This document shows, in pieces, positions 1-6,786 of a stretch of DNA of 20,440 bases. Positions within the stretch are counted from its first letter, which is position 1. Each line of letters starts with the position of its first letter. The notes below the pieces were generated by a model. That model ran no database searches and was not told the origin of the DNA. It was given only the letters and a program-made list of their open reading frames with translations. Where the stretch lies: assembly GCA_945971755.1 (NCBI GenBank), contig CAMFPJ010000008.1, forward strand, positions 1 through 20,440, written 5' to 3'. The translations under genes and the position numbers were made by a program. This stretch comes from an uncultured Clostridia bacterium. Its GTDB lineage: Bacteria; Bacillota; Clostridia; Oscillospirales; Acutalibacteraceae.

Positions 1-47
1 GTTCTCCGAAATAGTCTAAATCTTTGATTTAGTAACTATTTCGTGAG
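1..47. repeat. diverged copy of the hairpin half of the tandem repeat
   Basis: This is the end of an older, diverged copy of the unit that follows. It starts with the same GTTCTC and ends in GAG like the later copies. The arms 7-15 (CGAAATAGT) and 35-43 (ACTATTTCG) pair perfectly over 9 bp. Inside them 16-22 (CTAAATC) pairs with 26-32 (GATTTAG), closing a TTT loop, with a 2-base bulge at 33-34. CTC (4-6) can also pair with GAG (45-47). Much of the primary sequence differs from the later copies but the fold is the same. The copy runs off the left edge of the window. The strand of any transcript is unknown. Confidence 0.75.
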
Positions 48-140
48 GTTATTATTTCATAAGTGTGAGGCGGGAAAGTCGCCGAACGCTATGAAACAAT
101 GTTCTCGTAACGGTCAAAATCTATGATTTTGGGCACCGTA
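45..140. repeat. 96-bp tandem repeat, copy 1, two stem-loops
   Basis: This is the first full copy of a 96-bp unit. It holds two potential stem-loops. The first spans 55-96: TTTCATA pairs with TATGAAA, then GTG with CGC, and an inner GGCG (69-72) pairs with CGCC (80-83). The second spans 104-143: CTC pairs with the GAG that opens the next unit, ACGGT (110-114) with ACCGT (135-139), and CAAAATC (115-121) with GATTTTG (125-131), leaving a GGC bulge. No open reading frame of note crosses it. It lies downstream of the minus-strand transporter gene and could act in that gene's 3' region, or be a separate small RNA or a mobile intergenic repeat. I do not recognise a named family. Confidence 0.9.
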
Positions 141-236
141 GAGGTTATTATTTCATTAAGTGTGAGGCAGAAAGTCGCCGAACGCTATGAAACAATGTTC
201 TCGTAACGGTCAAAATCTATGATTTTGGGTACCGTA
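141..236. repeat. 96-bp tandem repeat, copy 2
   Basis: This copy follows the first with no spacer and is almost identical to it. The differences I see are an extra T near 157, a one-base-shorter and altered loop near 169-171, and a C to T change at 230. The last falls in the bulge of the second hairpin, so no pairing is broken. The first hairpin spans 151-192 and the second 200-239. The near identity of copies 1 and 2 beside the diverged copy at 1-47 suggests recent duplication of an older element. Confidence 0.9.
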
Positions 237-250
237 GAGGTTATTATATC
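237..250. repeat. truncated start of a third repeat unit
   Basis: The first 14 bases of the unit recur here (GAGGTTATTAT, then a divergent end) and stop 6 bp before the transporter's stop codon at 257-259. The GAG at 237-239 closes the second hairpin of copy 2. The repeat tract therefore abuts the 3' end of the gene almost exactly. On the minus strand nothing between the stop codon and the hairpins looks like a normal GC hairpin followed by a T run, so the repeat hairpins are the only visible candidate for the transcript end. Confidence 0.7.
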
Positions 251-256
251 AAATAT

Positions 257-1747
257 TTAATCTTTGTCAATTGCGTTAGCGGTTTCGTGTCTCATTTTGA
301 GTTCTTCTATCATAATATGATGATTTTTACCTGAAATATTATAAAAAGCCATAGGAATAAGCATTAAAGCGTAGCCGATTGCAGGCAAAAGAGCAGTCAT
401 AAAGAAAAGAGCCTTGTTGGTTGCGGCATTTTGAATCATTGAGCCCTCTGTGTGTGCAACATAACCCGTGTAGGAAAGAATTGCTAGACCGATTGCTGAT
501 GAAACGGAGTTTTCGATTTTACCTGTAAATGACATAATTGAAAGCATTACGCCCTCAACACGAGTGCCTGTTTTCCACTCAACATAGTCAACCGTTTCTG
601 CTTCCATTTCCTTTTGCATAAGGTTTTTACACTCAAGGGGAATGGCGGTAAGCCCTGTGAAAATAACGGTAAGAATACCGATTGGCAATGAAACCACCGC
701 ACCGGCAGGCTTGTTTATGTAACCGTTATAACAAGTTATATAGAAAAGCACGTGAAGAACTATTGCAAGCACACAGCAAGTTCTGTAAAACTTTCTCGGG
801 TCAGATTTTTCACCGAGTTTTTCAACAAGCTTCGGCACGCCTATTCCGGCAATAAGGAAGCCGGGGAAAGTAATAATATCAATGAAAACATTGTATTTTG
901 TAGTAAACATAAGGTCTGCAACAAAATAGAATGAAATTTGATTGGTCACCTTTACGACAAGGAAGAACATATTTGCCAAGAACAGCATAAGAAGAGGTCT
1001 GTTTTTGAAAAGAAGCTTGAAACATTCCGCAACTGAAGGAGCTTCCTCATGGTGCACAGTTCTTTCCTGTGTGTTTTTGTATGTAAATCTTGTAAAGACA
1101 ATTATACCGATAGCTGAAACAATGCCGCCGGTAAGATATGCTTTTGCGGTGTGGGTGTTAAAATACGGAAGCCAGCCTGCACAAGCAACAAAAAGTCCCG
1201 GTAAAACTCCTGAAACAGAACGGACGATTGACGAAACGCCGTAAAGCTTTGTTCTTTCAATTCCGTTCGGCGTAATTGCAAACGCAAGCGCACCCATCGG
1301 AATGTCAAAGGCTGTGTATGTAACGTCAAGACCGATAAAGAGAAATGTTGTCCATGCAATGCACGCCCAATCAGGCATACCGTTGGGAATACCCAGGAAG
1401 AACAAAATCATAACAAGGGCAATGAACCAAGGGGCGCGGCGGATATACGGCCTCATCTGTCCTTCTTTTGTTCTTGTTTTGTCAACAATAATACCCATCA
1501 TCGGGTCATTTATGGCGTCAAAAATTCCGCAGTAAAGCCTGATTTTAGACGCAAGTCCCATTGGGTCAGAGAACCTTGAAAAAAGAACGTTCGTAAGAAA
1601 ATAGTTAAGATATTTTGAGCCTGTCATTGAAGTAAACATTCCCTGTGCACCTCTGCCCAGAGCATAAGAAATTGTTTCGCGCCAGGTAAGATAGGTTTCC
1701 TCACCAACATCTTTTTTTACTGTTTTTGAGTCAAGAAATTTTTTCAT
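257..1747 (-). CDS. GPH-type (MelB-like) MFS sugar/cation symporter
   Basis: This is a 12-helix secondary transporter of the glycoside-pentoside-hexuronide family, which usually moves sugars or glycosides with Na+ or H+ across the cytoplasmic membrane. The family signature is clear in the first third: a FDAINDPMMG stretch followed by VDKTRTKEGQMRPY (MelB has a WDAxNDPxxG, RTxxGxxRP pattern), then DIPMGAL and ERTKLYG in the next loop. Length, about 496 residues, is normal. The frame opens at a GTG at 1756, but AAGGTGAT lies over that start and is well spaced for the ATG at 1747, which I chose. It is the last gene of the minus-strand cluster, 13 bp after mtnA. The substrate is not shown by sequence. 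A nucleoside-derived pentose such as methylthioribose, deoxyribose or ribose is suggested only by its neighbours. Confidence 0.9.
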   Translation of the reverse strand: MKKFLDSKTVKKDVGEETYLTWRETISYALGRGAQGMFTSMTGSKYLNYFLTNVLFSRFSDPMGLASKIRLYCGIFDAINDPMMGIIVDKTRTKEGQMRPYIRRAPWFIALVMILFFLGIPNGMPDWACIAWTTFLFIGLDVTYTAFDIPMGALAFAITPNGIERTKLYGVSSIVRSVSGVLPGLFVACAGWLPYFNTHTAKAYLTGGIVSAIGIIVFTRFTYKNTQERTVHHEEAPSVAECFKLLFKNRPLLMLFLANMFFLVVKVTNQISFYFVADLMFTTKYNVFIDIITFPGFLIAGIGVPKLVEKLGEKSDPRKFYRTCCVLAIVLHVLFYITCYNGYINKPAGAVVSLPIGILTVIFTGLTAIPLECKNLMQKEMEAETVDYVEWKTGTRVEGVMLSIMSFTGKIENSVSSAIGLAILSYTGYVAHTEGSMIQNAATNKALFFMTALLPAIGYALMLIPMAFYNISGKNHHIMIEELKMRHETANAIDKD

Positions 1748-1760
1748 CTTCATCACCTTA

Positions 1761-2801
1761 TTAAATAGACATATATTTTTTAATTTCCGACGGTTTTATT
1801 ACACCTTTTTCAGTTATGAAAGCGGTGATAAGTGACGCTTCCGTAACATCAAACGCTAAGTTCATTGTTTTAACTTTTCCCGGAGCCATTCTTTCTTTGT
1901 ACCAATAATCTGTTACTTCAAGCCCCTCTCGCTCTTCAATTATAATTTGAGAGCCGTTTTCAAGAGAAAAGTCGAATGTGGAAAATGGCATACAAACATA
2001 AAAGGGTATTCCGTAATGCTTTGCAAGAACGGCAACAGCCGAAGTGCCGATTTTGTTGGCAGTGTCACCGTTTTTTGCGACTCTGTCACAACCGACCAAA
2101 ACAGCATCAATGAGCCCCCTCGCCATTACGGCTGAAGCTGTGTTATCACAAATTAAGGTTGTGTCAATTCCTGCATCGCAAAGTTCAAAGGAGGTAAGCC
2201 TTGCGCCCTGTAAAAGAGGTCTTGTTTCATCAGCAAAAACTCTGATATTATGTCCCTGTTCCTTTGCAATATAAATCGGTGCCAAAGCAGTACCGTACCT
2301 GACAGCAGCAAGGCGGCCTGCGTTACAATGAGTTAATACGCTGTTTTTATCTTTCAAAAGTTCTGCTCCGTATTCGCCGATTTTTCTGCAAACGGCAATG
2401 TCGTCATCTATCATTTTAAGCGCAAGATTTTTAAGATTGTCTTTAATTTTTGCGGGCTCGCTGTTTTTACCCTCGTCAAACATTTTATGTAATGCCCACC
2501 TAAGATTTACTGCGGTGGGTCTGCATTTTTCAAAATCATTACAGATAAAATCAAGTTCTTTTATTATTTCCTCTTTATCATTAGTTTTTAATTTGTTTAT
2601 TAAAACTGCAACGCAAATACCTGCAAAAACACCGATTGCAGGCGCCCCTCTAACCTTTAAGGTTTTAACTGCGTCATACATTTCGGTGTAGCTGTCAGTA
2701 AAAACTTCCTCATATTTTGACGGAAGAAGTGTTTGGTCAATAAACACGGCTTTATTGTTTTCGGTGTCATAGCCTACCGTATCGCCGTTCAGAAAACTCA
2801 T
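1761..2801 (-). CDS. mtnA: S-methyl-5-thioribose-1-phosphate isomerase
   Basis: This cytoplasmic enzyme of the eIF2B-alpha-like MtnA family turns the aldose methylthioribose-1-phosphate into the ketose methylthioribulose-1-phosphate. Visible marks are RGAPAIG (51-57), AVNLRWAL (97-104), the catalytic Cys159 in THCNAG, DETRPLLQGARLT (191-203), the catalytic Asp239 in GCDR followed by NGDTANKIGT, and a C-terminal AFDVT. Cys159 and Asp239 fall one residue from the catalytic pair known in the Bacillus enzyme. Length, 346 residues, is normal. The start is the ATG at 2801, sharing one base with the phosphorylase TGA, so the two are probably translationally coupled. The frame also opens at an in-frame TTG at 2804. 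MtnA relatives can also act on 5-deoxyribose-1-P or ribose-1-P. No methylthioribose kinase is present, so its substrate must come from phosphorolysis. Confidence 0.93.
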   Translation of the reverse strand: MSFLNGDTVGYDTENNKAVFIDQTLLPSKYEEVFTDSYTEMYDAVKTLKVRGAPAIGVFAGICVAVLINKLKTNDKEEIIKELDFICNDFEKCRPTAVNLRWALHKMFDEGKNSEPAKIKDNLKNLALKMIDDDIAVCRKIGEYGAELLKDKNSVLTHCNAGRLAAVRYGTALAPIYIAKEQGHNIRVFADETRPLLQGARLTSFELCDAGIDTTLICDNTASAVMARGLIDAVLVGCDRVAKNGDTANKIGTSAVAVLAKHYGIPFYVCMPFSTFDFSLENGSQIIIEEREGLEVTDYWYKERMAPGKVKTMNLAFDVTEASLITAFITEKGVIKPSEIKKYMSI

Positions 2802-3604
2802 CAAATTTCACCTACGATATTTGCAACCAGTGCTTGCATAACATTTGCTGTTTTGTTTCCGATTTCAATAACTTCTTCTTCAGTCAGCCTCTCGCCTGAC
2901 ATTCCCGCCGCTTTATTGGCAACAAGAGAAAAGCCGAGAACCTCCATATTACAATGGTTTGCGGCTATTACTTCCATTACGGTTGACATACCCACTGTGT
3001 CTGCTCCAAGCACTCTGAAAGCACGAATTTCCGCAGGAGTTTCATAAGACGGACCGGAACAACCGATGTAAACACCCTCACGAAGAGTAAGTCCGATTTT
3101 CTCAGCAGATTTTTTTGCCGTTTCTCGCAATTTTGGTGAATATGCAAATGACATATCGGGAAATCTTACGCCGAAGTTTCCGTCATTTTTACCGACAAGC
3201 GGGTTAACACCCGTAAAGTTAATATGGTCAGTTATCATCATAATATCACCCACATTAAACGACTCGTTAATTCCGCCGGCGGCATTTGTTACGATTAGTT
3301 TTTCAACGCCTAAAAGTTTCATAACGCGAATGGGTGTGATTATACTTTCGGGAGAATAGCCCTCATAATAATGCACTCTGCCCTGCATACAAACAACCTT
3401 TTTGCCCGAGAGCGTACCGAAAACAAATCTTCCTATATGACCGGGTGCTGTTGAAACAGGAAAACCGGGTATATCCGCATAATTTACAAAAACAGGATTT
3501 TCCACCTTGTTACACAGTCCGCTGAGACCGCTGCCGCAGATTATACCGATTTTGTATTCGCCCTGTATTTTTGATTTAATAAATTCCGAAGCCCTCTCAA
3601 CCAT
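2801..3604 (-). CDS. punA: purine nucleoside phosphorylase (trimeric, 6-oxopurine type)
   Basis: It cleaves a purine nucleoside with phosphate to the free base and pentose-1-phosphate. The 267 residues match the trimeric PNP/MTAP superfamily. They show GSGLSG (24-29) for phosphate, GRVHYYEG (75-82), TNAAGG (106-111), GPSYETPAE (184-192) and GMSTVMEV (205-212). Glu188 and Asn230 (in SLVANK) sit at the places of Glu201 and Asn243 of mammalian PNP, which read inosine and guanosine. MTA phosphorylases have Asp in the SLVANK region, so direct use of MTA is unlikely. I chose the ATG at 3604, which has GAGGTG four bases before it and overlaps the end of mtaD by 8 bp. An earlier in-frame start at 3622 would lie inside mtaD. 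The neighbours suggest methylthioinosine, 5'-deoxyinosine or inosine as substrate. Confidence 0.92.
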   Translation of the reverse strand: MVERASEFIKSKIQGEYKIGIICGSGLSGLCNKVENPVFVNYADIPGFPVSTAPGHIGRFVFGTLSGKKVVCMQGRVHYYEGYSPESIITPIRVMKLLGVEKLIVTNAAGGINESFNVGDIMMITDHINFTGVNPLVGKNDGNFGVRFPDMSFAYSPKLRETAKKSAEKIGLTLREGVYIGCSGPSYETPAEIRAFRVLGADTVGMSTVMEVIAANHCNMEVLGFSLVANKAAGMSGERLTEEEVIEIGNKTANVMQALVANIVGEI

Positions 3605-4892
3605 TTTGCACCTCGCTGACAACTTCTCTTACGATTCTGCTGACTTCATATCCGATTTTTTCAACGTCAACTGTTGTAAATTCGCCGTTTTTATAAAGAA
3701 CTTCACCCTCAACCATTGTAAGAACAACATCTGACTTTTCAGCAGAATAAACAATATTGCTTAAAATGTCAAAATCAGGGTAAAGATTAGGCTTGTCCAT
3801 ATCAATAACCGTAAGGTCGGCCTTATAGCCCTCTTTTATTATGCCGGTATCAAACCTGCCTTGAGCTTTTGCACCGTTTACGGTTGCCATTTTAATAATT
3901 TCTTTCGGGAACATAATATCTGCCCTGCCCGATATCCCTTTTGGCAAAAGTGCCGCCAAGTACATTTCCCGAAGCATATCAAGTCCGTTGTTGCTTGAGG
4001 CGGAGTCAGTGCCGATTGCCACGTTGATTCCCATTTCCGAAAGTGTATGAGTATCGCAAATACCGCTGCCCAGTTTAAGGTTGCTTGCAGGGCAATGAAC
4101 CACGGTAACGCCCTTATTTTTAATGATTTCTCTGTCACTCTCTTCAAGCCAAATGCCATGAGCAAAAACAGTCGGTGAATCAAGTACACCTGCATCTGAA
4201 AAGACCTGCGTAGGAGTTTTCCCGTATTTCTTTTTGCAGTTTTCGTGCTCTGATTTTGTTTCGGATACATGAATATGATTTACAAGCCCTTTGCCCTTTG
4301 TGTATGCGCCGAACTGTTCAATCATTGACAAAGTGTTGGTATATTCAGCGTGCAGAGCCATATCAACCTTAATCTTTCCGTTTTCGGTATTATGATATTT
4401 CTCGACCGCCTCAAGAGCCTCAGAAACCCGTGCATCTTCAAAGAAATTAACATCAGAAAAAGAAACTATTGAACGGCTGAAGTTAATTTTAGCGTGAGAG
4501 TCCTTTGCTCCTCTCATAACCCCCTCCTGAAAAAAGTACATATCCGAAAAAGACGTTGTACCGCTTGCAAGCATTTCGGCAACAGAGAGCATTGTGCCAA
4601 AATAAGCTCGCTCGGAGTTTAACCTGTCTTCAAATGGAAAAACCTTTTCGTTGAGCCAGCGGTCAAGGGGTAAATTTTCAGCATAACCGCGAAGAAGAGT
4701 CATGGGTGAGTGAGTGTGAGCATTGACAAAACCGGGTAAAAGGACTTTTCTGTTACCGTCAAATATTTCGCCGAAATCTTCCTTCGGTTTCTCTTTCCCC
4801 ACATAAACAATTTTGTCGCTCTTAACTCCGACATACATATTCTTTTCAATTTCAAAGTCTTGATTTACTATTGTAATATCCTGAAAAAGCAT
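3597..4892 (-). CDS. mtaD: 5'-methylthioadenosine / S-adenosylhomocysteine deaminase
   Basis: This metal-dependent amidohydrolase of the MtaD/TrzA group removes the 6-amino group of MTA, SAH and often 5'-deoxyadenosine or adenosine, giving the inosine analogue. It has the NAHTH metal site (57-61), LHAEYT (180-185), HIHVSET (206-212), VFAHG (242-246) and GTDSASSNN (294-302), whose Asp296 would be the catalytic acid. Length, 431 residues, is normal. There is no signal peptide, so it acts in the cytoplasm. The ATG at 4892 is preceded by AAGGA at good spacing, 9 bp after the cyclophilin stop. It overlaps the phosphorylase by 8 bp. The order deaminase, phosphorylase, isomerase is the order of the predicted pathway. 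Other members of the family act on guanine or chlorinated triazines, which I consider less likely here. Confidence 0.9.
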   Translation of the reverse strand: MLFQDITIVNQDFEIEKNMYVGVKSDKIVYVGKEKPKEDFGEIFDGNRKVLLPGFVNAHTHSPMTLLRGYAENLPLDRWLNEKVFPFEDRLNSERAYFGTMLSVAEMLASGTTSFSDMYFFQEGVMRGAKDSHAKINFSRSIVSFSDVNFFEDARVSEALEAVEKYHNTENGKIKVDMALHAEYTNTLSMIEQFGAYTKGKGLVNHIHVSETKSEHENCKKKYGKTPTQVFSDAGVLDSPTVFAHGIWLEESDREIIKNKGVTVVHCPASNLKLGSGICDTHTLSEMGINVAIGTDSASSNNGLDMLREMYLAALLPKGISGRADIMFPKEIIKMATVNGAKAQGRFDTGIIKEGYKADLTVIDMDKPNLYPDFDILSNIVYSAEKSDVVLTMVEGEVLYKNGEFTTVDVEKIGYEVSRIVREVVSEVQNG

Positions 4893-4901
4893 ATCAATTC
4901 C

Positions 4902-5495
4902 TTATTCTTCGATAGTAATTGTTTTGATAATTACATCTGTTTTCGGCTTGTTGGTAAAATAGTCGGCAGAAACTTTTGCTATATCGTCAACTGTTTCCAT
5001 ACCCTCAAAAACCTGACCGAAAACCGTGTGGTGATAATCGAGCCACGGAGTACCGCCCAAATTCTCATAAGCCTCAATGCACTCGGTAGGAAAATACTTT
5101 TCATTTGCCATTCTCATTTGTTCAAGCATATCCTCCGATACCTTCGGAGCCTGAACAATAAAGAACTGACTGCCGTTAGTGCCGGGGCCTGCGTTTGCCA
5201 TTGAAAGAGCACCGCGAAGGTTATGCAGTTCGGGTGAAAATTCATCTTCAAAGGGCTCTCCCCAAATGCTTTCTCCGCCGGTACCCGTACCGTTCGGGTC
5301 ACCGCCCTGAATCATAAAGTCATTGATAACTCTGTGAAAAATAAGACCGTTATAATAACCCTCTTTTGCATGAGTTACGAAATTCTCAACTGCTTTCGGC
5401 GCATATTCCGGAAAAAGTTTAATTTTAATTTCACCCATATTGGTAACAATTTTTGCAATCTTGTCCCCTGCTGCGGGTTTTTCAAGCTGATACAT
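4902..5495 (-). CDS. ppiB: cyclophilin-type peptidyl-prolyl cis-trans isomerase
   Basis: A folding helper that isomerises peptide bonds before proline. The cyclophilin core is plain: FHRVINDFMIQGGDP (53-67, with catalytic Arg55 and Gln63), GTGGESIWG (71-79), GALSMANAGPGTNGSQFF (95-112) and HHTVFGQV (155-162). It is 197 residues, longer than the roughly 145 of Bacillus PpiB, mainly because about 30 residues (117-149) sit between the FFIVQAP strand and the HTVFG motif. No signal peptide or lipobox is seen, so it is cytoplasmic. AGGAGG lies six bases before the ATG. It sits 12 bp after the diguanylate cyclase gene and 9 bp before mtaD, so it is probably co-transcribed with both. I see no functional reason for that company. 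Confidence 0.95.
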   Translation of the reverse strand: MYQLEKPAAGDKIAKIVTNMGEIKIKLFPEYAPKAVENFVTHAKEGYYNGLIFHRVINDFMIQGGDPNGTGTGGESIWGEPFEDEFSPELHNLRGALSMANAGPGTNGSQFFIVQAPKVSEDMLEQMRMANEKYFPTECIEAYENLGGTPWLDYHHTVFGQVFEGMETVDDIAKVSADYFTNKPKTDVIIKTITIEE

Positions 5496-5507
5496 AAAAA
5501 CCTCCTG

Positions 5508-6755
5508 TTATGTGAAAGAAAAAGAAATTCTGTTTTTACCGCCCGTTTTTGCTTTATACATTTCCATGTCTGCTTTTGTAATCAGCAAATTAATGTCGTC
5601 TTCACTTTGAATGTTTGAAATATGCACACCGATACTTGCGGTAAGCATTGTGTTAAGTCCCGGTATTTTTATATTAGTAATTTCCTTAAGGATTTCGTTT
5701 GCTAAAGTTAAAACGCCCGCTTTATCCAACACAGGGCATACTATTACAAATTCCTCTCCTCCCATGCGGAAAACCTCTGTATTATCAAGGTCCTTAACAG
5801 CATTTTTAATAACCTGTGACACTCCCACAAGACAATCGTCACCCATCCCGTGACCGTACGTATCGTTTATCTGCTTAAAATTATCAAGGTCAAGCATTAT
5901 TGCAGAAACAGGAGTTTTGTTTTTAATGCTGTCTTCTGCAAACACCCCGACAAATTTTTCCCAATACCAACGGTTGTATACTCCCGTGAGTCGGTCTGTA
6001 ACATAGGCTTTTTCAAGGTTTTCATTTGCCTCGCTGAGTTTTTTCTCATTCTCTTTAAGTTCATTTATAATATCGTCAAGACGTTCATTCTGTGCAAAAA
6101 TTATTTTTTCATTGTAAACTGCTCTGCAGCGGTTATAATAGCGAAGATACGACACCATATACCACAAAACCGACATTATTACTATTCCCAAAATTGCATC
6201 AGTTTCAAACTCACTGTCTTCTCCGTCAAAAATTTTCATCAATCCGTACACAGTCATACTTCCGAAAATACAAACAGCAGAAAATCTTGGACTTAAGTAC
6301 AGTGCCTGCGTAACCACTGAAACAGTAGTTGCATAAACAATTACGGAACCGAGCATTGAACTGCTGTAATTAACAATTAAAAGCATCCACACGTCAACAA
6401 CTAAAACCATAATGTTGATTATGTTAAGAATAAGTTGGCTGTTATTTGAATGCCTTTTGGCTAAATACAATAAAGAAAAATAAAATATTACCGATAAAAC
6501 ACAAAGTGCTATATAACAAGAGAGCATGGGAACTCCCACATCATGAATATTATATTTTTCAAAGAGAATTCCGATAATATATGCAGTCAGTCCCATAAGA
6601 AACGTCGCAGGCAAAAGAACAAGAACAACTCTGCTGTTAACCGATGCAAAATAGTTTTGAAAATCTTTTTCTAAATCTTCTTCTTTCCAAAGAGCAATTT
6701 CTTTTTTAATTGAGTCCATGGAAAAAATTCGTTCCGCTTCGGACAATATTCTCAT
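5508..6755 (-). CDS. membrane-bound GGDEF diguanylate cyclase
   Basis: It probably makes cyclic di-GMP from GTP at the inner face of the membrane. From the N terminus: a short cytoplasmic stretch, about six hydrophobic helices (near 42-64, 76-98, 108-129, 133-150, 157-174, 187-204) as an unnamed sensor, a charged coiled linker (222-252) and a GGDEF domain (253-415). The active motif is intact, GGEEF (332-336), with the metal-binding DLDNFKQIND upstream. The inhibitory RxxD site normally found a few residues before GGDEF is missing (DLDNTEVFR here), so product inhibition by that route is not expected. I chose the ATG at 6755 because GGGGGGTGA ends four bases before it. The ATG at 6770 lies upstream of that site. 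It lies 31 bp after the ABC permease stop. Confidence 0.9.
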   Translation of the reverse strand: MRILSEAERIFSMDSIKKEIALWKEEDLEKDFQNYFASVNSRVVLVLLPATFLMGLTAYIIGILFEKYNIHDVGVPMLSCYIALCVLSVIFYFSLLYLAKRHSNNSQLILNIINIMVLVVDVWMLLIVNYSSSMLGSVIVYATTVSVVTQALYLSPRFSAVCIFGSMTVYGLMKIFDGEDSEFETDAILGIVIMSVLWYMVSYLRYYNRCRAVYNEKIIFAQNERLDDIINELKENEKKLSEANENLEKAYVTDRLTGVYNRWYWEKFVGVFAEDSIKNKTPVSAIMLDLDNFKQINDTYGHGMGDDCLVGVSQVIKNAVKDLDNTEVFRMGGEEFVIVCPVLDKAGVLTLANEILKEITNIKIPGLNTMLTASIGVHISNIQSEDDINLLITKADMEMYKAKTGGKNRISFSFT

Positions 6756-6786
6756 GGTGTCACCCCCCATAAAGTTGAGTTCAAAA

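Noticed and set aside
55..96. Kink-turn or known riboswitch in the first stem-loop of the repeat
   Set aside because: The inner loop (TGA opposite GAA) hints at sheared G-A pairs but lacks the full kink-turn pattern, and no riboswitch consensus is recognisable. The position after a stop codon also speaks against a riboswitch for that gene.
1..250. CRISPR array
   Set aside because: The repeats are 96 bp, directly joined and without unique spacers. They hold two internal hairpins, unlike CRISPR repeats.
2801..3604. 5'-methylthioadenosine phosphorylase (mtnP) in place of PNP
   Set aside because: The base-reading residues are Glu188 and Asn230 (SLVANK), as in inosine/guanosine enzymes. MTA phosphorylases carry Asp there.
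5850..6296. 148-codon open frame on the plus strand, rich in Phe, Tyr and Ile
   Set aside because: Its composition is what the reverse strand of the cyclase gene gives by chance. It has no good ribosome site and no recognisable domain.
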